A stretch of 64,000 nucleotides of DNA, from assembly GCA_964568805.1 (NCBI GenBank), contig CAZMRW010000002.1, positions 54,053 to 118,052 of the forward strand, read 5' to 3'. A program made the position numbers and the translations under genes. This document shows positions 42,803-52,002 of the stretch, in pieces. Below the pieces are notes generated by a model that was not told the DNA's origin, did no database searches, and saw nothing but the letters and a program-made list of their open reading frames with translations. The stretch comes from CAZMRW01 sp964568805 (GTDB lineage: Bacteria > Pseudomonadota > Gammaproteobacteria > Methylococcales > Methylomonadaceae). Each line of letters begins with the position of its first letter. The stretch's first letter is position 1.

Positions 42803-45800
42803 ATGAAGCAAAAATCGAAAATAATAAGCCGGATAGCGGTGGCTATTTGGGCTTTGCAGATTTCAACCGGATCGGTGTGGAGCGCGGACAATCCGGCCGA
42901 GCACCATGAAAATCAGCCGGAATGGCAGATCAAGGATTGCGCGACGGCGGAAACGAATCGCGATCCCACGGGAGAAGGTGAGACTTTGCCCCATGAAATT
43001 TGTCGCGAACCCCGGCCCTTTTCCGGCCAAGGCCATACTTATGCCAAGTCCGAATGGCTCAATTACAAGAATGACTCTATGCGTGAGTTGGCGATCGAGT
43101 CTCTCGGACATCTGGGCTCGAAAAAACAGGCATCGACCATCGCTAAATGGCTCAAGGACGGGAATGATGACATACGCCGTGCGGCAATCGAGATGCTTGG
43201 AGAAATGGGGGCGAAAGAACAGGGGCCGGCCATCGCCGAATGGATCAGGGACAAGAACTATCATGTACGCCGGGCAGCGGTCGCGGCGCTCGTAAAGCTG
43301 GGCGCGAAAGAGCAGGCTCCGGTCATCGCCAGATGGCTCTGGGACAAAAATGATGACGTACGCCGCGCGGCAATCGATGCGCTTGGAAAGCTGGGTGCGA
43401 AAGAACAGGCGCCAGCCATCGCCGGAAAGCTCAAGGATGAAGTTTATTTTGTGCGTCGGCAGGCAATCGAGACGCTAGGAGATCTGGGCGCGAAAGAACA
43501 GGCGGCAACTATCGCCGAATGGCTCAGGGACGAGAACTATCATGTGCGCCTGGCAGCGGTCGAGGCGCTCGGAAAGCTGAGCGCGAAAGAGCATGCGCCA
43601 GCCATCGCCGAAAAGCTCAAGGAAGAGTATTATTCTGTGCGCCTGGCGGCGGTCGATGCGCTCGTACAACTGGGCGCAAAAGAACAGGCACCTGCCATCG
43701 CCGAACGGCTCAAGAACGAGGACTATTATGAGCGCCAGGCGGCGATAGAGGCGCTCGGAAAACTGGACGCAAAAGAACAGGCGCCGGCCATCGCCGAATT
43801 GCTCAAGGACGAGAATGATATGGTGCGCCAGGCAGCAGTCGAGGCGCTCGCAAAACTGGGCGCGAAGGATCAGGTGACGTTCATCGTCAAAAGTATCAGG
43901 GATGGGAATGATGATATCCGACGCGCGGCCATCAAGAAGCTCGGAGATCTGGGCGCGAAAGAACAGGCGCCGGTCATCACCGAATGGCTCGGAGATGAGG
44001 ATTATTCTGTGCGCCTGGCGGCGGTCGAAGCGCTCGGAGATTTGAGCGCGAAAGAACAGGCGCCGGCCGTCGCCGAAAAGCTCAAGGACGTGGATTATTC
44101 TGTGCGCCTGGCGGCGGTCGAAGCGCTCGTAAAAATGGATGCGAAAGAACAGGCGCCGGCCATCGCCGAACGGCTCAAGGACGAGGATTATTATATGCGC
44201 CAGGCGGCGGTCGAAGCGCTCGTAAAATTGGATGCGAAATTACAGGCGCCGGCTATCGCCGAATTGCTCAAGGACAAGAATGCTACTGTGCGCCAGGCAA
44301 CGGTCGAGGCGCTCGGAAAGCTGGGCGCAAAGAAGCAGGTACCGGCCATCGCCGAGTGGCTTAAGGACGAGACTTTTTATGTACGCCAGGCGGCAGCCGA
44401 GGCGCTCGGAATGCTGGACGCGAAGGAACAGGTGCCAGCCATCGCCGAACGGCTAATCGATGAGAATGGGGACGTACGCCGTGCCGCAATCGAGGCGCTC
44501 GTAGAGCTGGGCGCGAAAGAACAGATGTCGACCATCGCCGAAATGCTCAAGGACGAAAATGAATCTGTGCGACGCGCGGCTATCGAGGCGCTTGTAAAGC
44601 TGGGCGCGAAAGAACAAGAGACAAACATCGCCGTAAGGCTCAGGGACGAGAACTATCCTGTGCGCCTGGCAGCAATCGAAGCTCTCGTAGAACTGGGTGC
44701 AAAAGAACAGGTGCCGGACATTGTTGAACGGTTCAAAGATGAAAATGGGGGCGTACGCCACGCAGCAATCGCGGCCCTCGGAGAGTTAGGCGCGAAAGAA
44801 CAGGCGCCTGCCATCGCCAAGCTGCTCAAGGACGAAAATGAAGATGTGCGTCGGGCGGCGGCCAAGGTGCTATTGAAGTTAGGCGTTACTGACGCGGTTA
44901 CCCTCGCTATTATTCTTCAAACCCCTTTAAACGAGTTATCCCGCCGCGCGGAAATATGGGCTCTGACCCATGTCTTGGCTGGAGGCGTCGAGAAAGTGGA
45001 AACAACGCTGAACAGACTTAACGATTCCTCTTCCAGCCAAGAGACACCCGATCCGGCAACGGTCAACAAGGCGCTGTCCGACTATGTTCTTTTCTGGAGC
45101 GATCCTCACGTCAACGCGCCGACGTTACAAAAAGAGATGTCCGCCAACATAGCCCGAATGGTCAAGCAAGCCGAACCGATAAGACTCAACGCACAATTCT
45201 TGGCCAAGGTTAGCGAACTGATGCAAGACAATTATCATGAAAATGCCGAGATACTCTACCAGGCACTCACGTCTCATGAAAAAGCCAAGACCATGCTGAT
45301 GGCGGGCATGGGATTGGCGGGGCATCTGATGTTTTGGATTGTGTTGGTTTTGGCCTATCCTCACAATCGTTCCGTTCAGGCAATCTTTTTTTGGAATCCT
45401 TGGGTACGTAAGCTACTTGGATTAGGTTATGTAGGCTTTCTGTTGACCTGGTTGCCGAATTTGCGGTACAGGCTACTCTTGCCATTCAGGGATGTTTTAT
45501 TGGCTGACGCACGTTTGCACGAATTCGAAGAGGGAGCCTACTTCCGTGAGAGCCAGGTGAAAACACCCGGCAAGAAATTAAGGCCCTTACTCAAAGAACT
45601 GGCTTCGCTAAATGGCCAGGTATTGTTGAAAGGTGAATCCGGATTGGGTAAGACCTCTTTCATTCGCCACCACTTGAAGCAATCGCAGCGACCGGCGGTA
45701 TTTCTTCCCGCTCAGCGTTGCGGGAGGGGCGTTTTGCCAGCCATACAAGCGAAGTTGAAGGGGTATGCGGAGGATAAAAGCTTTCTGCAGAAGCTGATTT

Positions 45801-46768
45801 ATAGAGGGGCGCTGGATGTTTATATCGATGGTCTCAACGAGGCCCCTCTGAAGGTTCGCGCCCAAATTATTCAATTTGCGGAGATTTTTTTCCGCTCCAA
45901 TCTGTTGCTATGTTCCCAGCCGATAAAATGGGAACCGCCCGCTACGGTTCGCACGCTGGAATTGCAAGCGTTGGATGAAACGCGAATCGAAGCTTTTCTG
46001 TCTTCTTACCCGCTCCCAGAGGATATGCGCCAGGGGCAGACGGAATATCTATATCGGCAAAGGTTGAAGAATTTTCTGGCTCGGCATTTTTCGGAGACAG
46101 AGAGAGAAGATACCATCCAGCGCATATGCGCCGTGCTTTCTAATCCTCAGAATTTGTCAGTGGTTGCGGAAATGCTTGCGCGAGGGGGGACGCCAGACGT
46201 ATTGAACTTACAACAACAGTGTTTCGACATGATGGAGCAGGATTATGCCGAGAATAATGCCGGTCAGATTTTTCCGTTGCGCGAGTTCTCCGAGGATGTC
46301 TATAGCATTCACAAGCAGAATGAGCGGATGGCGAAATTGTGGGTGGATTGGGCAATCGAACTGGAATATCTCGCGAAACATCGGTTAATGTTTCGTCGGG
46401 AGTTGGAGACCAACACCGCTTTGGACAAACGAACGGTTACCCGCTGGTATTTCCGCCACGACAAAATCCAGGATTTTTTCTTGAGCGAGGCGTTTTTCGA
46501 TTCGCAAGATCGACAAAACGAACACATGGGCAATGCGCGTTTTCGCGGTGTTTATTTCTATCTGGCGCGCCGGCTGCCCTTCGAACAGGCTTTGAACTTG
46601 AGGGATCGTTTGACCGAGTATGCCGCCGACAATTCGGACCATACACTCAGCGATCCTTATATTCAAATTCTTAGAATCCGGCCGGATTGGGTTTCAACCG
46701 CGGAACTGATGTTATCGCTCAAGCCGTCACTGACACTCCGTGAAGAACAGGTATCGCAAATTGATTAA
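42803..46768 (+). CDS. Exported HEAT-repeat / transmembrane / NACHT-like P-loop ATPase
   Basis: A 1321-residue protein. It begins with a signal-peptide-like segment (residues 1-28), then a linker, then nineteen 31-residue HEAT-like repeats (106-694) of the form AKEQAPAIAExLKDExxxVR. A helical region follows, then one clear membrane helix near 832-851 and a second hydrophobic segment near 866-884. The rest holds a STAND/NACHT-like ATPase: Walker A GESGLGKT (944-951), Walker B DVYIDGLNEA (1005-1014) and a helical C-terminal half. This suggests a sensor whose repeat platform is outside the membrane and whose ATPase is inside, but two membrane passes would place both on one side, so topology is open. 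No partner gene is adjacent. Function unknown; signalling or defence is inference. Confidence 0.8.
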   Translation: MKQKSKIISRIAVAIWALQISTGSVWSADNPAEHHENQPEWQIKDCATAETNRDPTGEGETLPHEICREPRPFSGQGHTYAKSEWLNYKNDSMRELAIESLGHLGSKKQASTIAKWLKDGNDDIRRAAIEMLGEMGAKEQGPAIAEWIRDKNYHVRRAAVAALVKLGAKEQAPVIARWLWDKNDDVRRAAIDALGKLGAKEQAPAIAGKLKDEVYFVRRQAIETLGDLGAKEQAATIAEWLRDENYHVRLAAVEALGKLSAKEHAPAIAEKLKEEYYSVRLAAVDALVQLGAKEQAPAIAERLKNEDYYERQAAIEALGKLDAKEQAPAIAELLKDENDMVRQAAVEALAKLGAKDQVTFIVKSIRDGNDDIRRAAIKKLGDLGAKEQAPVITEWLGDEDYSVRLAAVEALGDLSAKEQAPAVAEKLKDVDYSVRLAAVEALVKMDAKEQAPAIAERLKDEDYYMRQAAVEALVKLDAKLQAPAIAELLKDKNATVRQATVEALGKLGAKKQVPAIAEWLKDETFYVRQAAAEALGMLDAKEQVPAIAERLIDENGDVRRAAIEALVELGAKEQMSTIAEMLKDENESVRRAAIEALVKLGAKEQETNIAVRLRDENYPVRLAAIEALVELGAKEQVPDIVERFKDENGGVRHAAIAALGELGAKEQAPAIAKLLKDENEDVRRAAAKVLLKLGVTDAVTLAIILQTPLNELSRRAEIWALTHVLAGGVEKVETTLNRLNDSSSSQETPDPATVNKALSDYVLFWSDPHVNAPTLQKEMSANIARMVKQAEPIRLNAQFLAKVSELMQDNYHENAEILYQALTSHEKAKTMLMAGMGLAGHLMFWIVLVLAYPHNRSVQAIFFWNPWVRKLLGLGYVGFLLTWLPNLRYRLLLPFRDVLLADARLHEFEEGAYFRESQVKTPGKKLRPLLKELASLNGQVLLKGESGLGKTSFIRHHLKQSQRPAVFLPAQRCGRGVLPAIQAKLKGYAEDKSFLQKLIYRGALDVYIDGLNEAPLKVRAQIIQFAEIFFRSNLLLCSQPIKWEPPATVRTLELQALDETRIEAFLSSYPLPEDMRQGQTEYLYRQRLKNFLARHFSETEREDTIQRICAVLSNPQNLSVVAEMLARGGTPDVLNLQQQCFDMMEQDYAENNAGQIFPLREFSEDVYSIHKQNERMAKLWVDWAIELEYLAKHRLMFRRELETNTALDKRTVTRWYFRHDKIQDFFLSEAFFDSQDRQNEHMGNARFRGVYFYLARRLPFEQALNLRDRLTEYAADNSDHTLSDPYIQILRIRPDWVSTAELMLSLKPSLTLREEQVSQID
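43118..44884 (+). repeat. Nineteen tandem 93-bp coding repeats (HEAT units)
   Basis: The repeat region keeps exact 93-base periodicity with recurring segments such as GCGAAAGAACAGGCGCCGG and GCCATCGCCGA. Identity at DNA level between several units is high, which shows recent duplication or gene conversion. Positions after LKDE and around VR vary most, the expected ligand-facing surface. Confidence 0.9.
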
Positions 46769-46990
46769 AGGTCACAATTGCCCGATACGCTACATAAACC
46801 AGTCGTTCACGGACATCTTCGGGACTGACGGGAATTGCCCGGATCGTGCCAAAACGATAAAAAATCTTGACATTCCAACATTGGCATAGCTTAGATTTTA
46901 CAGGCCCAAAGTAATAGCAAAACTGGGCTATAAAAACATATGACTCTTAACTTCAGTTATCAAAACTGACATAACTTTCAGGAAATCCCG

Positions 46991-47815
46991 ATGAATGCCT
47001 TCCAAGAAGCGAAGATCAAAACAGCCCATGCCTACAATGCAGCGGCCGATTTATTCGACCATCCCGCCAACACCTTCTGGAATCGATTTGGTAGCAGTAC
47101 GGTAGAGCGTATGAACCTGCTATCTGGCGAACAGGTACTGGACGTGTGTTCCGGAACGGGCGCTTCGGCATTGCCGGCAGCGATAAAGGTAGGTCCTCAC
47201 GGAAAAGTGGTCGCTGTCGATCTGGCGGATAAATTGCTATCCGAGGCAAAAATCAAAGCTCGGAAGGAAAATCTAACGAATTTGGAATTTAGGGTGGGCG
47301 ACATGCTTTCGCTGGGTTATCCCGATGCCAGTTTCGATGCGGTCATCTGCGTTTTCGGCATCTTTTTTGTGCCAGATATGGCCGTAGCGGTAAAGGAGTT
47401 ATGGCGGCATGTACGACCAGGAGGACGCCTGGCCATCACCACATGGGGGGCGAATTTATTTGAACCGGCCAACAGCCTGTTTTGGCAGGCTGTGCGCGCC
47501 GAACGCCCTGAGTTATATAAAGACTTTAATCCCTGGGATCGCATTGCCGATCCTGAAGGGCTCAGTGCCATGCTGGAGGAAGCTGGCTTGCACCACGTCG
47601 ATATTGTTGCCGAACAGGCCATTCACCCATTAAATGCCCCCGAAGATTGGTGGATGCTGGTGATGGGAAGCGGTTATCGCGGCACTTTGGATCAATTAGA
47701 ACCTGACCAGTTGCAGAGGGTAAAACAGGTCAATCTATCGCAGTTGAGGGACAAGTCTGTCACCGGTATCGAGGCTAATGTGATTTATGCAGTCGCTCAC
47801 AAGCCGTTGGCTTAA
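46991..47815 (+). CDS. UbiE/COQ5-like SAM-dependent methyltransferase
   Basis: A 274-residue class I methyltransferase. Motif I is VLDVCSGTGASALPAA, motif II VVAVDLADKLLSEA, then SFDAVICVFGIFFVPD and HVRPGGRLAITTWG. The N-terminus AHAYNAAADLFD and the fold order resemble UbiE-like and small-molecule methyltransferases. TCAGGAAATCCCG precedes the ATG. It is monocistronic and its substrate cannot be inferred. Confidence 0.8.
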   Translation: MNAFQEAKIKTAHAYNAAADLFDHPANTFWNRFGSSTVERMNLLSGEQVLDVCSGTGASALPAAIKVGPHGKVVAVDLADKLLSEAKIKARKENLTNLEFRVGDMLSLGYPDASFDAVICVFGIFFVPDMAVAVKELWRHVRPGGRLAITTWGANLFEPANSLFWQAVRAERPELYKDFNPWDRIADPEGLSAMLEEAGLHHVDIVAEQAIHPLNAPEDWWMLVMGSGYRGTLDQLEPDQLQRVKQVNLSQLRDKSVTGIEANVIYAVAHKPLA

Positions 47816-48127
47816 CGGTTTGTGTCTTTGCCTCGATAGCCGCAGATAAAAATTTGCCGAAACTTGGCTTTCCCATCGTGGTAAGCCGGATACTTTGGTC
47901 ACATATATTTGTACAGGAGGCTTGTACGGGCAACCATAGACCGGAATGTCCGATTATCCAAAGTTTGGCATCAACACATCAATTGACCCAATAGAGCCCT
48001 AACGGAATGAACTAATTTTTTTATTATAAATCATACAAATGTCAGAGAACTGAGCGTCTCATGATTCTCTGTTTGATTATTACAATCCATAGCGGTAGAC
48101 TTGCAAAAACTACAATTCGCTAACACA
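47816..48127. other. Intergenic region before the metal-efflux operon
   Basis: About 310 bases with no gene I can support and no clear terminator. It presumably contains the promoter of the small exported protein and the efflux operon. A short TTG-started extension of that protein was not accepted. Confidence 0.4.
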
Positions 48128-48520
48128 ATGACCAGCCAGCGGTTTTCATGCACATTCATATTAATACTGATAATGGCTCTAACGCCGGTTATGTCTGTGT
48201 TTGGCTATTATTCGGGTATGGCGATTCAATTATATGCTGAACCCTCATTTGAACCAGGCATCTCTGCTGCTGATATGACGAATGACACAGGGGATGCAGC
48301 ATCACAGAATTCCGATCAATGCCATCAACATAATAAGGTTATCAAAGACTGCCAAACAAAGAGCAGTTGCAGCTTTAATTTGTGTGGCTATGGTGGAATA
48401 ACCGCTCTTTTTGTGTTTCCTGATGCCTACAGCTCAAACCGCTATGGGCAATTGGAAAAGTCTGTTTTCAACTCACTCCCATTCTCTCCCGACCTAAGGC
48501 CGCCCATTAGTAGCCTCTGA
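48128..48520 (+). CDS. Small exported Cys/His-rich protein upstream of the efflux operon
   Basis: About 130 residues with an N-terminal signal or anchor (CTFILILIMALTPVMSVFG) and a mature part containing DQCHQHNKVIKDC and SSCSFNLCGYGG. The clustered Cys and His residues could bind soft metals. It lies about 210 bases before cusC on the same strand; similar small proteins often precede RND metal-efflux genes. No named family is recognised. Confidence 0.6.
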   Translation: MTSQRFSCTFILILIMALTPVMSVFGYYSGMAIQLYAEPSFEPGISAADMTNDTGDAASQNSDQCHQHNKVIKDCQTKSSCSFNLCGYGGITALFVFPDAYSSNRYGQLEKSVFNSLPFSPDLRPPISSL

Positions 48521-48733
48521 CGATCGTAAAGGTTACTGCCTTTAGTTAATTTATATTGCGGCGGCAGATGCGGACTTATCCCCATCATGCGATTGACCTG
48601 TTAGTGCGCATAAGTGCATTCGCACATGCAATGCACCCCGTCAAATAGCTTTAACCGCAGGCAGTGACATCTTAAGTCGACTCAACATAACGCTCCGTTG
48701 TTCGGATTTATTATGTATGTGCATGAGGCCATT

Positions 48734-50020
48734 ATGTCGCTACCCATCATTTTCAAGCGTATTGTTTTTACGTACGCTTTGCTTGCCTGCACCATTGCTA
48801 TTGGTGCAGACCAGACTATTCTAACGCTTCAAGCCGCAATCGAACTGGCCGTCCAGGATAATCCCGATCTGGCGCAAATACAGGCCCGTGCCCAGGCGAT
48901 GGCGGCTATTCCTTCGCAGGAAGGCGCTTTGCCGGACCCTCAAATCAGTTTTAATGCGATGAATCTGCCGGTGGATACTTTCGACCTCGAGAAGGAAGAC
49001 ATGGCGCAACTGGGATTTGGTATTTCACAAGCCATTCCATTTCCCGGTAAATTGGCATTACGCGAGCAAGCGGCGGCATTTGAAGCGGAGGCGGCCTCAC
49101 AAAATGTCACCGAGCTGCGCCGGCGATTATTAAGCGAAGTGAAAAAGACCTGGTGGTTGATTTTTTATCTGGATCGCGCACTGCAGATTGTGGATAGCAA
49201 CTATGCGTTGTTGAAACAGTTTGTGGAAATTGCCAGAACCAAATACGAAGTCGGCGAAGGCCTGCAGCAGGATGTCTTGCTGGCGCAACTGGAATTATCC
49301 AAATTACTCGATCAGCAATTGATGCTGAAAGGGTCGCGCCGTAATGCAGCAGCCAGTCTGAATGCCCTGCTGGATAGACCGGCCAACGACGATGTGCGTT
49401 TACCGGAACAGGTTGAATTGCAACTGCCCACTCTTTTGTCTGAAAACCTGCTGTATCAGCAGGCCGAAACATCCAGAGCCATTCTGGAAGGCAATAGGCG
49501 GGGCATCAATGCCGCGGAGTCGCGTCTGGATTTGGCAAAAAAAGGCTATCTGCCGGATTTTACTGTCGACGCTTCCTACGGAGCTCGAGCTAACACGCCT
49601 TCCGGCATCCAGCGCTCAGATATGTTAAGCATGAACCTGAGCATCAATGTGCCTATTTTTGCCGCCCAAAAACAGGCCAAAGCGGTTGATCAGCGTACCA
49701 GTGAACTCATGCAGCAGCGATATGCCTTACAGGATGAGTGGAACAGGGTGCGTTCAGAGATTACCCAAGGCTATAACGATTACCGGCGCGCCAAAGATCA
49801 GGTTGTCTTGTTTGAAACCGGCATCGTACCGCAGGCAAGACAGACCGTTGCTTCGATGCTGGCGGGTTATCAGGTCAATAAGGTTGACTTCCTTAATTTG
49901 GTCCGCAGCCAGATCACTTTGTTCGAATACGAAACCCAATACTGGAAAGCCTTTACCGAGGCCCAGCAAGCGCGGGCACAAACATCGCAAGCTGTGGGCG
50001 AGGACGACATTTATGAATAA
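48734..50020 (+). CDS. cusC: Metal efflux outer-membrane channel (CusC/CzcC type)
   Basis: TolC-family outer-membrane protein of about 428 residues that carries metal from the RND pump through the periplasm. It has a signal peptide, the first repeat LQAAIELAVQDNPDL, ISQAIPFPGKLALREQA, and the second helical repeat with KYEVGEGLQQDVLLAQLELS. MSLPIIFKR is taken as start because the signal peptide follows directly; two ATGs upstream are possible. The stop overlaps the cusB start by 8 bases. Confidence 0.88.
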   Translation: MSLPIIFKRIVFTYALLACTIAIGADQTILTLQAAIELAVQDNPDLAQIQARAQAMAAIPSQEGALPDPQISFNAMNLPVDTFDLEKEDMAQLGFGISQAIPFPGKLALREQAAAFEAEAASQNVTELRRRLLSEVKKTWWLIFYLDRALQIVDSNYALLKQFVEIARTKYEVGEGLQQDVLLAQLELSKLLDQQLMLKGSRRNAAASLNALLDRPANDDVRLPEQVELQLPTLLSENLLYQQAETSRAILEGNRRGINAAESRLDLAKKGYLPDFTVDASYGARANTPSGIQRSDMLSMNLSINVPIFAAQKQAKAVDQRTSELMQQRYALQDEWNRVRSEITQGYNDYRRAKDQVVLFETGIVPQARQTVASMLAGYQVNKVDFLNLVRSQITLFEYETQYWKAFTEAQQARAQTSQAVGEDDIYE

Positions 50021-51314
50021 GCCACTCTTACTCGGAGCCCCCTTCATCCTGGCGCTGGGCTTGGGCGGAGGCTATTGGCTGGGGCAACACCAAAAACAGG
50101 AGCCGAACGTTCAACCCGCAGCAGTCAAACAGCCTCTATTTTATCGTAGCCCGATGAATCCCGCAATCACGTCCCCTGTACCGACAAAAGACAGCATGGG
50201 CATGGATTATCTGCCGGTTTATGCCGATGCCGACGCCGCCGGAACGGTCAACATCGATGCGGTTACCATGCAGAACATGGGCGTGCGCACGGCTATAGCC
50301 AAAAAGACAACACTCTCGCATGTCGTGCGCGCGGTCGGGCGGGTGGCCTATGATGAAGAACGTATCGTGCGCCTCCATCCTAAAACGGAAGGCTGGATCG
50401 AAACCCTGCGCGTCAATAAAACAGGGCAATGGGTCAGAAAGAACGACGATCTATTGAGCATTTATTCACCTCACCATGTGGCCAGCCTGCAGGAATATCT
50501 GCTGGCGTTAAACGGTTTGAAGATATTGCAAAACAGCCCTATTGAAGACATCCGCCGCGGTGCTGAAGAACTGGCTAAAAGCTCCCGTGAGCGTCTGAAA
50601 CTGCTGGATGTGCCCGAGCATCAACTGCATGATTTGGAAAATATTGACAGCATCAAGAAAGGCCTGCATATCCATACGCCGGCCGACGGCATCGTCATCA
50701 ACATAGGGGCTCGCGAAGGTCAATATGTCACACCCGAAACCGAACTTTATATGATTGCCGATTTATCCAAAGTCTGGGTCTATGCCGAAATTTACGAATA
50801 TGAATTGCCTTGGATTAAAGTCGGTGACGCCGTTGACATGCGATTGGCCGGTGTTCCGGGGCGAATCTTCAAGGGGCATCTGGCATTCATTTATCCTTAT
50901 GCCGAAGCGAAAACCCGAACCATCAAGGTGCGCCTGGTCTTTGATAACGCGGAATTGTTATTAAAACCCGATATGTTCGCAGACGTGACCATCCATGCCG
51001 GTAAGCAAGTCGATGCGGTGGTCATTCCTGCCGAGGCGGTCGTTCGTTCCGGCGCGAAAACCCAGGTTTTCATTGTGCGCGGTTCGGGAAAGTTTGAACC
51101 TCGCCCGATCACCACAGGCTTGTCATCCAATGGCGATATTGCAGTGCTTGACGGCGTAAAAGCAGGCGAAGAAGTCGTCACTTCCGCACAATTCCTGATC
51201 GACTCCGAATCCAGACTGCATGAAGCCACGGCCAAAATGACGGAACCCTCCACGTCGCAACAGCCGGAGCCGAATCGGTTGATCATGAAGCAAGGGGCGC
51301 ATCAACATGACTAA
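50013..51314 (+). CDS. cusB: Metal efflux periplasmic adaptor (CusB/CzcB type)
   Basis: Membrane-fusion protein of about 433 residues joining the pump to the outer-membrane channel. It has an N-terminal anchor (LLLGAPFILALGLGGGYWLG), a heavy-metal-binding domain FYRSPMNPAITSPVPTKDS followed by MGMDYLPVY, then barrel-sandwich and hairpin regions (GRVAYDEERIVRLHPKTEG). The methionines of the first domain fit binding of Cu(I)/Ag(I), as in CusB. The C-terminus ends in a HQHD tail. A much longer reading starting inside cusC was rejected. Confidence 0.9.
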   Translation: MNKPLLLGAPFILALGLGGGYWLGQHQKQEPNVQPAAVKQPLFYRSPMNPAITSPVPTKDSMGMDYLPVYADADAAGTVNIDAVTMQNMGVRTAIAKKTTLSHVVRAVGRVAYDEERIVRLHPKTEGWIETLRVNKTGQWVRKNDDLLSIYSPHHVASLQEYLLALNGLKILQNSPIEDIRRGAEELAKSSRERLKLLDVPEHQLHDLENIDSIKKGLHIHTPADGIVINIGAREGQYVTPETELYMIADLSKVWVYAEIYEYELPWIKVGDAVDMRLAGVPGRIFKGHLAFIYPYAEAKTRTIKVRLVFDNAELLLKPDMFADVTIHAGKQVDAVVIPAEAVVRSGAKTQVFIVRGSGKFEPRPITTGLSSNGDIAVLDGVKAGEEVVTSAQFLIDSESRLHEATAKMTEPSTSQQPEPNRLIMKQGAHQHD

Positions 51315-51388
51315 ATTATTGTATCGTTCTCATCCTTGTGGAAGCGATGTGCTTCCATCGCAAGTTAAGTTATTTGGGAGATTTTAAT

Positions 51389-52000
51389 ATGGCTTCATGT
51401 TGTGACAATAATTGTGCAATTGAAAAATTGCGCGAAAGACAGCGCGGAACGCTGAAAGCGGTTCTTGCTGTCAATACTGTGATGTTCATTGTTATTGCAG
51501 GAGCGGCGTTTTATGGGCGCTCAATAGCCCTGCTCTCAGACAGCTTAGATAATCTTGGCGACGCGTTAACCTATGGCTTGAGCTTGTACGCCGTCTCCCA
51601 AGGTGCGGCTACTAAGGGGAAAGTGGCTTTGTTTAAGGGCGGATTGATATTTATCGGGGCTTGTGTGGTTTTGGTACAGATAATTCAACGGCTTATTATC
51701 CCTGTATTGCCATCTTACGAAACCATGGGTATTTTCAGTTTGGTAGGTTTGGGTGCAAATTCGCTGTGTTTATTTCTTTTATGGAAACACAGGAACGAAG
51801 ACATCAACATGAGTTCTGTCTGGGAATGTTCAAGAAACGATATAGCATCAAACCTATCTGTATTCATTGCAGCAGGCGCTGTTTGGTTCTTTGAATCAGG
51901 ATGGGCAGATATTTTTGTCGCACTCTGTCTGGTCATGTTGCTGCTCAACTCTTCTTTCCGCGTTATCCGTTCCGCGCTTAAAGAATTGAACGGAAGTTAG
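51389..52000 (+). CDS. CDF-type cation transporter inserted in the efflux operon
   Basis: A 203-residue membrane protein of the cation diffusion facilitator superfamily with about six helices. Helix 2 holds SDSLDNLGDA with the D-x3-D metal pair; in helix 5 the usual HxxxD is replaced by RNDIASN. The N-terminus MASCCDNNC offers a cysteine metal site, and the cytosolic C-terminal domain is missing. ATTTGGGAG precedes the ATG. It ends 2 bases before cusA, so its product is made with the pump. Confidence 0.8.
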   Translation: MASCCDNNCAIEKLRERQRGTLKAVLAVNTVMFIVIAGAAFYGRSIALLSDSLDNLGDALTYGLSLYAVSQGAATKGKVALFKGGLIFIGACVVLVQIIQRLIIPVLPSYETMGIFSLVGLGANSLCLFLLWKHRNEDINMSSVWECSRNDIASNLSVFIAAGAVWFFESGWADIFVALCLVMLLLNSSFRVIRSALKELNGS

Positions 52001-52002
52001 CC

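Noticed and set aside
43118..44884. Regular 93-base repeats resembling a CRISPR array
   Set aside because: The repeats are continuous and coding in one frame, with no unrelated spacers; they are HEAT units.
49647..50012. 122-codon N-terminal extension of cusB
   Set aside because: It runs inside cusC in another frame; the ATG at 50013 gives a proper anchor and a tight overlap.
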